A stretch of 8,667 nt of DNA from Eubacteriales Family XIII. Incertae Sedis bacterium (GCA_031254995.1 JAIRTJ010000177.1:1-8667), one strand, 5' to 3'; shown: positions 1 to 6,838, counted from the first letter of the stretch. Notes: generated by a model from the letters alone, not told the origin. Program-made: numbers and translations.

Positions 1-13
1 GGTGCAATAAAAA

Positions 14-33
14 AAGGTGGATGAAAGTGGTTG
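14..33 (+). promoter_or_regulatory. Tandem 10-bp repeat, probable MraZ box
   Basis: Two adjacent 10-bp units, AAGGTGGATG (14-23) and AAAGTGGTTG (24-33), are identical at 8 of 10 positions and place their GTGG cores exactly 10 bp apart, on the same DNA face. MraZ proteins are known to bind short direct repeats with a GTG/TGG core at about one helical turn upstream of their own gene. The mraZ gene starts about 110 bases downstream, so autoregulation of the cluster is the natural reading. The repeat is seen; the binding is inferred. Confidence 0.6.
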
Positions 34-61
34 TATTATGCGATAAAAATGTTCAAAATCC

Positions 62-90
62 TTGAAATACGGCATCAAATGGTGTAAAGT
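62..90 (+). promoter_or_regulatory. Candidate housekeeping promoter of the dcw cluster
   Basis: TTGAAA (62-67, five of six matches to TTGACA) is followed after 17 bases by TAAAGT (85-90, four of six matches to TATAAT). This would start transcription near base 97 and give a leader of about 45 bases before mraZ. The -10 hexamer overlaps the single repeat at 86-95, which would suit repression by MraZ. A weaker alternative is TTGTAT (31-36) with CAAAAT (54-59), also 17 bases apart and overlapping the upstream repeat. The sequence alone does not decide between them. Confidence 0.4.
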
Positions 91-95
91 GGTTG
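86..95 (+). promoter_or_regulatory. Third copy of the MraZ-box repeat
   Basis: AAAGTGGTTG here is an exact copy of the unit at 24-33, placed 62 bp further on. Just before it, AAATGGTGT (77-85) is a degenerate possible fourth unit, out of the 10-bp phase by one base. The copy lies on the -10 element of the candidate promoter. Together with 14-33 it forms two binding regions about six helical turns apart. Confidence 0.5.
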
Positions 96-141
96 ATATC
101 ATCAGGAAAAGGCGGAAGCGCGTCCGTCGAGAGGCATTTCG

Positions 142-582
142 ATGTTCAGAGGCAATTATCCGAACTCAATAGACATTAAGGGGCGATGCGTCGTTCCCGC
201 CAAATTTCGTCATGAGTTGGGTGATCGATGCGTGCTCGCGAAAGGCTTGGACGAGTGTCTGTATCTTTATACGGACGAGGAATGGCAGAAGTTCATGAAC
301 ACCTACCTCGCGAATTTTTCGGATGAGGATGAGACGGCACATGACCTTAAATTCTTCTTCTACGCCAATTCCGCGGAGTGCGATATCGACAGGCAGGGGC
401 GGATCAAACTCCCGCAGGACTATATCGATTACGCGGATATCCGTAAAGAAATGGTAAATGTAGGTTTTGTTAACAAAATAGAAATCTGGAGCAAGGAAAG
501 ATACGACGACAAGATGGGCAGCGAAGAGATGAAGCCTCGAAATCTTCTTCGCAAGATTCGGGGAACCGAGGAGCGGTCGTGA
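142..582 (+). CDS. mraZ: Transcriptional regulator MraZ
   Basis: MraZ is a ring-forming DNA-binding protein with two AbrB/SpoVT-like swapped-hairpin domains; it controls transcription of the dcw cluster from repeats in its own leader. The 146-residue product has the usual family length and opening (MFRGNYPNSIDIKGR). Both hallmark DxxxR motifs are present: DIKGR (11-15) with the following VPAKFR, and DRQGR (83-87) followed by IKLPQ. The family's IEIWS signature is at about 113-117. The C-terminal tail is longer than the core fold and basic. The ATG is supported by GAGG at 131-134 with a 7-base spacer. It is the first gene of the cluster; rsmH follows with a short gap. Three GTGG-core repeats upstream are its probable operators. 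Identification is very secure; whether it represses or activates here is unknown, since family members do either. Confidence 0.97.
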   Translation: MFRGNYPNSIDIKGRCVVPAKFRHELGDRCVLAKGLDECLYLYTDEEWQKFMNTYLANFSDEDETAHDLKFFFYANSAECDIDRQGRIKLPQDYIDYADIRKEMVNVGFVNKIEIWSKERYDDKMGSEEMKPRNLLRKIRGTEERS

Positions 583-597
583 CGAATGGGACGAACC

Positions 598-605
598 GAG
601 GGTGA
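598..605 (+). promoter_or_regulatory. Shine-Dalgarno that decides the rsmH start
   Basis: GAGGGTGA lies just downstream of mraZ. Its GAGG core (598-601) is 9 bases before the GTG at 611 but directly abuts the GTG at 602, which is too close to serve it. The GTG at 602 is in fact inside this ribosome-binding sequence. This favours 611 as the rsmH start. Confidence 0.6.
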
Positions 606-610
606 GCCTC

Positions 611-1552
611 GTGGAATACGAACATGCCCCCGTCCTCGCGGCGGAGGTATCGGAAGGCTTGAACATAAGGCCTGACGGGATATACGCGGACGGGACATTG
701 GGCGGCGGAGGACACGCCGCCATGATCTGCGAACGGCTTTCCGCAAAGGGAGCGTTCGTGGGAGTAGACAAAGATCGGGAGGCCATCGCGGCCGCGACAC
801 AGAGGTTGGACGGTTTCGCTTGCAAAAAGATCTTTTACCGCGGCGACTTTCTCGATATAAAGGCGGTGTTGCGGGAGAACGGCATAGACGCCGCAGACGG
901 AGCGATATTGGATCTCGGCGTTTCTTCCTATCAATTGGACAATCCGGAAAGGGGATTTTCCTATATGAAGGATGCGCCGTTGGATATGCGAATGGATGCG
1001 GGAGACGATGAGGCGTTGACCGCGAAGGATGTGGTGAACACCTACGACGAGAAGAGGCTTGCGCGCGTCATCCGCGAATACGGGGAGGAGCGTTGGGCCT
1101 CTCGCATAGCGGCTTTCATCGTCCGAGCGCGGGAAAAGGGACCGGTGTTGACGACGGGAGCTTTGACCGACATCGTGAAGGCTGCGATACCGGCCTCGGC
1201 GAGGAGAGACGGTCCGCATCCCGCAAAACGCTGCTTTCAGGCGATACGCATCGAGGTGAACGACGAGTTGCGGTCGCTAAGACGGGCCGTTGACGATTTT
1301 TCGGACATCTTGGCGCCCGGCGGGCGATTGGCGATCATCTCCTTTCATTCGTTGGAGGACAGGATCGTAAAGGAAGCGTTCAGGCACAGGGAATCGCCCT
1401 GCGAATGTCCGCCCGGTTTGCCGGCGTGCGTCTGCGGAAAGACGCCCGACGCAAGGCGGGTGAACAGAAAACCCATCACGGCGAGCGAAGCGGAGCTCGC
1501 GGCGAACCCGAGAGCAAGAAGCGCAAAGCTTCGGATTCTCGAGAAATTGTGA
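611..1552 (+). CDS. rsmH: 16S rRNA (cytosine(1402)-N(4))-methyltransferase RsmH
   Basis: RsmH (MraW) transfers a methyl group from S-adenosylmethionine to N4 of C1402 in 16S rRNA, at the ribosomal P site. From the GTG at 611 the protein has 313 residues, normal for the family, and opens with the typical MEYEHAPVL. Motifs seen, in order: DGTLGGGGH (27-35, SAM binding), GVDKDRE, DLGVSSYQLD (101-110), RGFSY (114-118), DMRMD (125-129), FQAIRIEVNDEL near 209-220, and SFHSLEDR (244-251). A Cys cluster (264, 266, 273, 275) and the KPITASEAE/NPRARSAKLR tail close it; all are standard for Bacillota RsmH. A GTG at 602 in the same frame would add three residues, but it sits inside the Shine-Dalgarno sequence. 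It lies between mraZ (28-base gap) and ftsL (32-base gap), as in most dcw clusters. Confidence 0.95.
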   Translation: MEYEHAPVLAAEVSEGLNIRPDGIYADGTLGGGGHAAMICERLSAKGAFVGVDKDREAIAAATQRLDGFACKKIFYRGDFLDIKAVLRENGIDAADGAILDLGVSSYQLDNPERGFSYMKDAPLDMRMDAGDDEALTAKDVVNTYDEKRLARVIREYGEERWASRIAAFIVRAREKGPVLTTGALTDIVKAAIPASARRDGPHPAKRCFQAIRIEVNDELRSLRRAVDDFSDILAPGGRLAIISFHSLEDRIVKEAFRHRESPCECPPGLPACVCGKTPDARRVNRKPITASEAELAANPRARSAKLRILEKL

Positions 1553-1584
1553 GGAACGCAGGAGCGTGAAGCAATAGAGGAAAG

Positions 1585-2172
1585 ATGAAGAAGCGCGGAT
1601 CCGAGGGATTCGCGAGAAGAGATAAAGGAACGACGAGATCGATGGCGAGGACTGCAAGACAATTGAACGATGATCGTGTTTCGATCAGGGATACGCGCAC
1701 CGACGAGAGGGTCGGAGCGCGCGCGTATCTGTCGGTCGCAAACGAGTCCTCGCGCGCGCCCGCGCGGAGCGCGGCGGGGGCGTCCGCCCCCGTCCGCCCG
1801 CGTCCTGAAGAGGTCGTCATTCGTCCGCCGCACATCGTCTTGATGACGATGACCGAAAAGGTTCGAATGGTCACCGCCGTCTTTGTTCTCGGCATGATGT
1901 TTCTCGGCGTCATATCCTTGGCGGCTTACGGGACTTCGGTGCAACGGGAGATCAATCGCATAAACGCACAAGCGGCGTTGGTCGACGAGGACATCGTCAA
2001 ATTGAATCTGTCCATCGAGAAGGGCCGCAACATCGGCATGATCGAGCAAAAGGCTCTGACCGAATTGGGCATGATCTATCCAAAAGGGACGCAGCTGAAA
2101 TATCTCGCGGAGATCGAGGCGCAGCCGGTCGATCTTGCCCAGACCATAAAGGAGAAGGTATATGGCTCATAA
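1585..2172 (+). CDS. ftsL: Cell division protein FtsL-like
   Basis: FtsL is a bitopic membrane protein that joins FtsB/DivIC and FtsQ/DivIB in the septal complex and activates the FtsW-FtsI synthase. The 195-residue product shows the expected plan: a cytoplasmic N-terminus, one membrane segment at about 93-115, then a short extracytoplasmic coiled coil (about 118-150) ending in an ELGMIYP motif (160-166) of the septum-formation-initiator type. The N-terminal region of about 90 residues is long for FtsL. It is strongly basic (many Arg) and turns Ala/Pro/Arg-rich at about 55-76, where the DNA is extremely GC-rich. GAGG at 1577-1580, four bases before the ATG, supports the start. It overlaps the PBP gene by 11 bases. 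FtsL diverges quickly, so the call rests on topology, motif and position between rsmH and the PBP gene. Confidence 0.85.
   Translation: MKKRGSEGFARRDKGTTRSMARTARQLNDDRVSIRDTRTDERVGARAYLSVANESSRAPARSAAGASAPVRPRPEEVVIRPPHIVLMTMTEKVRMVTAVFVLGMMFLGVISLAAYGTSVQREINRINAQAALVDEDIVKLNLSIEKGRNIGMIEQKALTELGMIYPKGTQLKYLAEIEAQPVDLAQTIKEKVYGS
1775..1792 (+). other. Perfect GC hairpin inside ftsL
   Basis: CGGGGGCG and CGCCCCCG are perfect inverted repeats separated by two bases. As RNA they would form seven G-C pairs closed by a four-base loop (1782-1785). They lie in the low-complexity part of ftsL coding the Ala/Pro/Arg-rich linker. This may simply reflect codon bias over Ala, Gly and Pro. Confidence 0.45.
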
Positions 2173-4198
2173 CGCGGGAACGTCCAAGGTCGCGAGCCTC
2201 GACAGATTGCGAAAAAGGATGATTTTCGCCTTCGCGATGATCGTTCTTTTATTTGTCGCCCTCGCTTTTCGAATCGGGTGGATCCAGATCGTAAATACGG
2301 ACATCTATGCCGGTAAAGCGATGGAAACGCAGATGAAGGACGAGATTATTCCCGCAAAACGCGGTTCGATATTGGATCGCAACATGAAGACATTGGCGGT
2401 GAGCGCCGGAAGTTATCGCATTTTCGTCCGACTGAAGCCCTACAACAACGCGACAGTCGATCCGAAAGACCAAGAGGCACAGAGATCGGCCGCGGCTGAC
2501 ATCCTCTCCGACGCCCTCGGAATCGACAGAGACGAGATCGCGGAGAAGATGAATATCGATGCGAGCCGGATCAGCATCGCGAAAGAAGTGGACAGGGACA
2601 AGATGGATCTGATCCGCAAGGGAATCCTCGAGCGCGGCGTGACAATCATCGAGGCGGAAGACGCGTCCGAGCGGGAATATCCGTTGGGCGCCTTCGCTTC
2701 GCATATCTTGGGAAGCGTGAATCGGGACGGCGAAGGCCAAAGCGGCATAGAGTCGGAATACGATCGCTATCTGAGCGGGATCGCCGGGCGCCGCATCATG
2801 AACACGGACAGGAAAGGCAATCCCCTGGATGAGAAGCAACAGGTGAACTACGAAGGCGAGGACGGTTTGAACGTGGTGCTCACCATCGATGAGACCATTC
2901 AATACTACGCGGAGGAAAGCATCAAACGCGCCTGCGAAAACACGCAGGCTCAAAAGGCGGAATGCATCGTTATGGATCCGAAAAACGGCGACGTATTGGC
3001 GATGGCCTCCTATCCGGAATTTGATCCTAACGACCCCGGCGAGCCTCTGGGGGAAGAGGCGAAAGCGGAGTTTGAGATGTTGAGCGACGAGGAGCAGACG
3101 GCGTACCTCAATGCGATCTGGAGAAATCCCGTCGTCAGCGACCTGTACGAACCGGGTTCGGTGTTTAAATTGATAACCGTCTCGTCGGCTCTCGAAACGG
3201 GCGCGGTCACGCCCGACTCCCATTTCAACTGCGCGGGTCTTTATCAAGTGGAGGATCGAGAAATCAAATGTTGGTATTATCCGCAGGCGCACGGCGATCA
3301 GACCGTCACGCAGGCGGTGGGAAATTCCTGCAATCCGGCCATGATGCAGATCATCCGAAAGATGGGCTACGACAAATTCCACCAATATCTCGAGCTGTTC
3401 GGCATGACGGACAAGACGGGAATCGACTTCCCGGGAGAGGCTTCGCCTCTGATTCAGGACAAGGCGATCTCCGGACCTGTGGGTCTTGCGACCATGTCTT
3501 TCGGCATGGGTTTGAACGTCACGGCCATCGAGATGGCGAACGCCGTCTGCGCCATCGCGAACGGCGGCAATCTCATGAGACCTCGGCTGGTCAAGGCTCT
3601 TAGCGACGAAGGAGGCGACATCGTATACGAGTTTCCGACGAAAATCGTCCGACAGGTCATATCCGGGCAGACCGCGAAGGAGGTGCAGAACATCATGGAA
3701 TACGTGGCCAATGACTCCGGAGGCCAAGTGGGCAACATACCCGGCTACCGTATCGGGACGAAGACGGGGACGTCGCAAAAGCTCATCGACGGCGAGTATT
3801 CGGCAACGGAGGTCGTCGGTTCAATGGTGTCGATCGCGCCCATCGACGATCCCAAATTCGTGACGCTCGTGATTGTGGATACGCCCAAGGTCGGCGAATT
3901 CGGCAGTACGACGGCGGGTCCCGCGGTGCGAGAGATTACGGAGGAAATCCTTCGTTACATGAACATCAAGCCCGAATACACGGACGAGGAAAAAGCCGAT
4001 CGACAGAACAACGCGGTCGTCCTTCCGCAGCTCGCGGGAAAACCCGTGAGCGAGGCGGAGAGCATTTTGCTTTCGCTCGAATTGAACTATTCGGCGCAGG
4101 GAAAGAACGCAGGGGAGGATTTCACGGTTGCAGATCAGTATCCAAAGGCCGGAGGCTCCGTCGAGAAGGGCGGAACCGTATATCTGTACAGCGAATAA
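2162..4198 (+). CDS. ftsI: Class B penicillin-binding protein, FtsI/SpoVD type
   Basis: This is a septal peptidoglycan D,D-transpeptidase, the cross-linking partner of the FtsW/SpoVE-type SEDS glycosyltransferase. The 678-residue product has a short cytoplasmic tail, a membrane anchor at about 20-42, and a PBP dimerisation domain from about 55 to 220 that starts with the PAKRGSILDRN signature. The transpeptidase domain (about 235-600) carries all three active-site motifs: SVFK (333-336, nucleophile Ser333), SCN (389-391) and KTG (534-536). A single PASTA domain fills about 619-678. One PASTA repeat resembles SpoVD more than two-PASTA PBP2b/PBP2x, but a vegetative or sporulation role cannot be told. 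AAGGAG (2149-2154) inside ftsL, 7 bases before the ATG, sets the start, and the 11-base overlap suggests translational coupling. The residue after Ser333 is Val where Thr is common, an ordinary variant. Confidence 0.95.
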   Translation: MAHNAGTSKVASLDRLRKRMIFAFAMIVLLFVALAFRIGWIQIVNTDIYAGKAMETQMKDEIIPAKRGSILDRNMKTLAVSAGSYRIFVRLKPYNNATVDPKDQEAQRSAAADILSDALGIDRDEIAEKMNIDASRISIAKEVDRDKMDLIRKGILERGVTIIEAEDASEREYPLGAFASHILGSVNRDGEGQSGIESEYDRYLSGIAGRRIMNTDRKGNPLDEKQQVNYEGEDGLNVVLTIDETIQYYAEESIKRACENTQAQKAECIVMDPKNGDVLAMASYPEFDPNDPGEPLGEEAKAEFEMLSDEEQTAYLNAIWRNPVVSDLYEPGSVFKLITVSSALETGAVTPDSHFNCAGLYQVEDREIKCWYYPQAHGDQTVTQAVGNSCNPAMMQIIRKMGYDKFHQYLELFGMTDKTGIDFPGEASPLIQDKAISGPVGLATMSFGMGLNVTAIEMANAVCAIANGGNLMRPRLVKALSDEGGDIVYEFPTKIVRQVISGQTAKEVQNIMEYVANDSGGQVGNIPGYRIGTKTGTSQKLIDGEYSATEVVGSMVSIAPIDDPKFVTLVIVDTPKVGEFGSTTAGPAVREITEEILRYMNIKPEYTDEEKADRQNNAVVLPQLAGKPVSEAESILLSLELNYSAQGKNAGEDFTVADQYPKAGGSVEKGGTVYLYSE

Positions 4199-4205
4199 GC
4201 GATCG

Positions 4206-4234
4206 GACGAACGCGCGGAGCTTTCGCGCCCGTC
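4206..4234 (+). other. Interrupted hairpin after ftsI
   Basis: GACG (4206-4209) pairs with CGTC (4231-4234), and GCGCG (4213-4217) pairs with CGCGC (4225-4229), with an AAC/C internal loop and a 7-base loop. Only four T follow, eight bases beyond the stem (4243-4246), so it is a poor intrinsic terminator. It could attenuate transcription or protect the upstream message. It lies in the 108-base gap between ftsI and murF. Confidence 0.35.
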
Positions 4235-4286
4235 GAGAGTCGTTTTGTGCGGTTAGTCTGTGCCGGAGGCAAGCGTCCTGACGACG

Positions 4287-4300
4287 AAGGAGGAACGGAG
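4287..4300 (+). promoter_or_regulatory. Double Shine-Dalgarno before the murF TTG
   Basis: AAGGAGG (4287-4293) is close to a perfect anti-16S match but lies 13 bases before the TTG at 4307. A second GGAG (4297-4300) lies at the ideal distance of 6 bases. No other start codon is well placed behind either one. This decides the murF start against the GTG at 4247, which has no Shine-Dalgarno sequence. Confidence 0.55.
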
Positions 4301-4306
4301 AGCGGA

Positions 4307-5752
4307 TTGAAGGAATTAACTGTTGGAGAGACGATAAAAGCCGTTGGCGGCAGACTTGTTTTCGGCAGAGAGAATGCTGTCTATCACGGCGTTTCCGCCG
4401 ATTCGCGCACATTGGTCGCGGGCAATTTGTTCGTCGCTCTGCGCGGAGATCTCTTCGACGGACACGAGTTTCTTCCGGAAGCCGTTCGGCGCGGTTGCGG
4501 TGCGCTCATGGTTTCCGACGCGAATTCGATACCGAGCGATTTTGACGGCGCCGCAATCGAAACAGCGGACACTTTGAGGGCTTATCAGGATTTGGCGGCT
4601 TATTATCGCGAACTCATCGACCCAAAAACCATAGCGATAACGGGCAGCATGGGCAAGACCACATTGAAGGATATGATCGCCTCCGTCTGCGAGACCGAGT
4701 ATCGAACGATTCGATCGCGCAAGAATTTCAACAATCATATCGGCGTACCGCTGACTATATTCGAGATGGACGAGGATACGGAAATCCTGATCCTGGAAAT
4801 GGGCATGAATCACGAGGGTGAGATACGTCGCTTGGCGGAAATAGGGCGACCGCATATCGCCGTCATATCCAACGCGGGGCTCTCGCATCGCGAAAACTTC
4901 GACAGCGACGAAGGCGTTTTCAACGCGAAGACGGAGATCGCGACCTTTCTCGGCGAAGGGGATATCCTTGCGGTCAACGGCGACGACCCGCGATTCGCTC
5001 GCATGGCGTCCCGGCGGGACACGGCTTATAGGGTCGTTACTGCGGGAACGCGGGAAGATTGCGATTTCAAGGTTTCGGATGTGCGATATACGGGCGATGC
5101 TGAAATTTCGTTCGACTTGAAGCACGGCGGAGATACGACGCAATTTGTCCTGCCTGCGGCAGGTTTGTACAACGGCGTAAATGCCGCGTTTGCGACGGCT
5201 GTCGCGAACGAGCTTGGAATCGGCGCGAATCGCGTCGCGGAAGCCTTGCGCGCGATGGAGAGGACTCCCGGACGATTGCAACTGCTGGAGCGCGACGGAA
5301 TCAAGGTCATCGACGACACCTACAACGCGGGTCCGGATTCCATGCGCAGCGGCTTGGAATACCTCATGGCTTTGAGCGGACGTCGAAAGATCGCCGTATT
5401 GGCCGGAATGAATGAACTTGGCGAAGAATCGTCCGCGTTTCACAGGGAAGTGGGATATTGCGCCGTATCGCTCGGCGTAAATCTTCTCGTCACCGTGGGA
5501 GAAAAGGCGCAGGACATCGCGGCCGGGGCGCAAGAGGCGCGAAATGACGATCGCGCGGAGCCTAGGCTGTTGCATTTCGCGAATAACGAGTCGGCGATCG
5601 CATTTCTCCTCGGGCAAGAGCGCGAGGGAGACGCGTATTTGGTCAAGGGCTCGCGGACCATGCGCATGGAGGAGGTTGCGAGATCGTTAGCAAGAATCAT
5701 GCCAAAACCTCGACTGCCCATCGCTTTCGAAAGCGAGGAAGACAATGGCTGA
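4307..5752 (+). CDS. murF: UDP-N-acetylmuramoyl-tripeptide--D-alanyl-D-alanine ligase MurF
   Basis: MurF is the ATP-dependent cytoplasmic ligase that adds D-Ala-D-Ala to the UDP-MurNAc-tripeptide, completing the pentapeptide substrate of MraY. From the TTG at 4307 it has 481 residues and opens MKELTVGETIKAVGG, a typical MurF N-terminus. Motifs: SADSR (substrate domain, near 30), P-loop GSMGKTT (113-119), NNHIGVPLT (142-150), EMGMNHEGEI (164-173), NAKTEI with Lys208 as the likely carbamylated residue, and DDTYNAGPDSM (336-346) in the C-terminal domain. NNxIGxPLT and EMGxNxxGEI separate MurF from MurE and MurC. A same-frame GTG at 4247 would add 20 residues of unlikely sequence and lacks a ribosome site. 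No in-frame ATG lies near the expected N-terminus. It follows a 108-base gap after ftsI, where murE is often found, and overlaps mraY by 8 bases. Confidence 0.95.
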   Translation: MKELTVGETIKAVGGRLVFGRENAVYHGVSADSRTLVAGNLFVALRGDLFDGHEFLPEAVRRGCGALMVSDANSIPSDFDGAAIETADTLRAYQDLAAYYRELIDPKTIAITGSMGKTTLKDMIASVCETEYRTIRSRKNFNNHIGVPLTIFEMDEDTEILILEMGMNHEGEIRRLAEIGRPHIAVISNAGLSHRENFDSDEGVFNAKTEIATFLGEGDILAVNGDDPRFARMASRRDTAYRVVTAGTREDCDFKVSDVRYTGDAEISFDLKHGGDTTQFVLPAAGLYNGVNAAFATAVANELGIGANRVAEALRAMERTPGRLQLLERDGIKVIDDTYNAGPDSMRSGLEYLMALSGRRKIAVLAGMNELGEESSAFHREVGYCAVSLGVNLLVTVGEKAQDIAAGAQEARNDDRAEPRLLHFANNESAIAFLLGQEREGDAYLVKGSRTMRMEEVARSLARIMPKPRLPIAFESEEDNG

Positions 5753-6803
5753 TTTTGATTTTGCGTTCACCCTCAACTGCTTCATGCCATTGGCTGTCGC
5801 CCTGTGCGTCACGGCTGTCCTCACGAGAGCGCTGATCCCGTATTTAAAACGTCTCGGAACGACGCAGACCATCCATGAGGACGTTCCGGGTTCGCATCAG
5901 CGAAAGGCGGGGACGCCGGTGATGGGCGGCGCTGCCATCCTCGCGGGCGCGGTCTGCGGCGGCGCGACGGCTATGGCCATAGTGCGCTTTTCGGCGAATT
6001 TCGTTGCGATCTTGCTCGTCGCCTTGATCTTCGGGTTCGTAGGGTTTTTGGACGATCGGACGAAGGTGCTGAATCGCAGGAATTTGGGACTGACCGCTAA
6101 GAAGAAGATATTGTTGCAGATCCTGATCTCACTGGCTTTCGCGATCTTTTGCGTCTTCGTTTCGGACGCGGGCACGACGATAATCGTTCCGTTCGTGTGG
6201 AAGAGCGTTGACATCGGCTTTTGGATGATTCCCTATATCGCGTTTATTACGGTGGCAATGGTCAACAGCGTCAATCTCACGGACGGACTCGACGGTTTGG
6301 CAGGCGGTGTGACGGCGATCATGTCCCTGTTCTTTCCGTCCGTCATGGTCTTGACGTTCGCGATCGCGGGTCGTTTGGCTCCGGACGTGTTCGCGACGAT
6401 GCTTCTGTCGGATCGCATCATCGATATTCTGTTTTTCCCCGCGTTGGCCGGTGCGTGCATCGGATTTCTCATCTACAATCGACATCCCGCGAAAATTTTC
6501 ATGGGAGACACCGGCTCCCTCGCGATAGGAGGCGGCGTCGCGGCCGCGGCAATTCTCACGCATACGGAATTGTTTCTTCCCATTATGGGATTGGTATTCG
6601 TCGCAGAGGCGCTTTCTGATATAATACAGGTAGCGAGTTACAAGCTTCGAAAAGGGAAACGCGTGTTCAAGATGGCGCCGCTTCATCATCATTTCGAGTT
6701 GTCGGGTTGGTCGGAAAGACGAATAGTCTTCGTATTCTCCGGCATCACGCTCGCTCTGTGCGCGATAACCGTAAGCGCGATGATATTGCAGGCGATGTCG
6801 TAG
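5745..6803 (+). CDS. mraY: Phospho-N-acetylmuramoyl-pentapeptide-transferase MraY
   Basis: MraY is the integral membrane enzyme that moves phospho-MurNAc-pentapeptide from UDP onto undecaprenyl phosphate, making lipid I. The 352-residue product is mostly hydrophobic, consistent with the family's ten membrane segments. The family motifs are intact: HQRKAGTPVMGG (51-62), the Asp pair D103-D104 in FLDDRTK, NLTDGLDGLAGG (177-188, with D180 and D183), NRHPAKIFMGDTGS (245-258, catalytic-site D255), and the MAPLHHHFE loop (310-318). Presence of the HHH motif separates it from WecA-type relatives. The ATG is backed by GAGG (5735-5738) with a 6-base spacer inside murF, and the ATGGCTGA overlap with the murF stop suggests translational coupling. 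Its last third contains a perfect extended -10 sequence. Confidence 0.97.
   Translation: MADFDFAFTLNCFMPLAVALCVTAVLTRALIPYLKRLGTTQTIHEDVPGSHQRKAGTPVMGGAAILAGAVCGGATAMAIVRFSANFVAILLVALIFGFVGFLDDRTKVLNRRNLGLTAKKKILLQILISLAFAIFCVFVSDAGTTIIVPFVWKSVDIGFWMIPYIAFITVAMVNSVNLTDGLDGLAGGVTAIMSLFFPSVMVLTFAIAGRLAPDVFATMLLSDRIIDILFFPALAGACIGFLIYNRHPAKIFMGDTGSLAIGGGVAAAAILTHTELFLPIMGLVFVAEALSDIIQVASYKLRKGKRVFKMAPLHHHFELSGWSERRIVFVFSGITLALCAITVSAMILQAMS
6617..6625 (+). promoter_or_regulatory. Extended -10 motif inside mraY
   Basis: TGATATAAT is a perfect TGnTATAAT extended -10 element, about 240 bases before murD. No good -35 lies 16-18 bases upstream (the bases there read near TTCGTC). It could be a weak internal promoter for murD and ftsW. 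It may equally be chance within codons for Ser-Asp-Ile-Ile. Confidence 0.25.
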
Positions 6804-6815
6804 AGCGGACGCGAA

Positions 6816-6838
6816 GAGGGCGCGCATACGCGACCCTC
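6816..6838 (+). other. Hairpin in the mraY-murD gap
   Basis: GAGGG (6816-6820) pairs with CCCTC (6834-6838), and CGCG (6821-6824) pairs with CGCG (6829-6832), with one bulged A (6833) and a CATA loop: nine pairs, seven or more of them G-C. No T run follows, so it is not an intrinsic terminator. The stem ends two bases before the AGGAAAG (6841-6847) that is the only Shine-Dalgarno-like sequence before murD. Confidence 0.5.

Noticed and set aside
166..1219. Overlapping - strand open frames opposite mraZ and rsmH
   Set aside because: They overlap one another and two certain genes, and their products are low-complexity and basic.
2249..3778. Long open frame of 509 codons on the - strand, antisense to ftsI
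   Set aside because: It is opposite a gene with all active-site motifs intact. Its product is rich in Arg, His and Val with no recognisable domain, as expected from the complement of GC-biased codons.
4206..4246. Intrinsic terminator after ftsI
   Set aside because: The stem is interrupted and the only T run is four bases long and eight bases away; termination inside the cluster is not supported.
5327..5344. MurF substitution NAGPDSM where NANPDSM is common, as a sign of altered activity
   Set aside because: The position varies among MurF proteins and the neighbouring D, Y and P-D-S-M residues are intact; the P-loop and Lys208 region also look functional.
4316..5617. Open frame of 433 codons on the - strand, antisense to murF
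   Set aside because: Same shadow effect opposite a well-supported MurF; no motif and no ribosome site seen.
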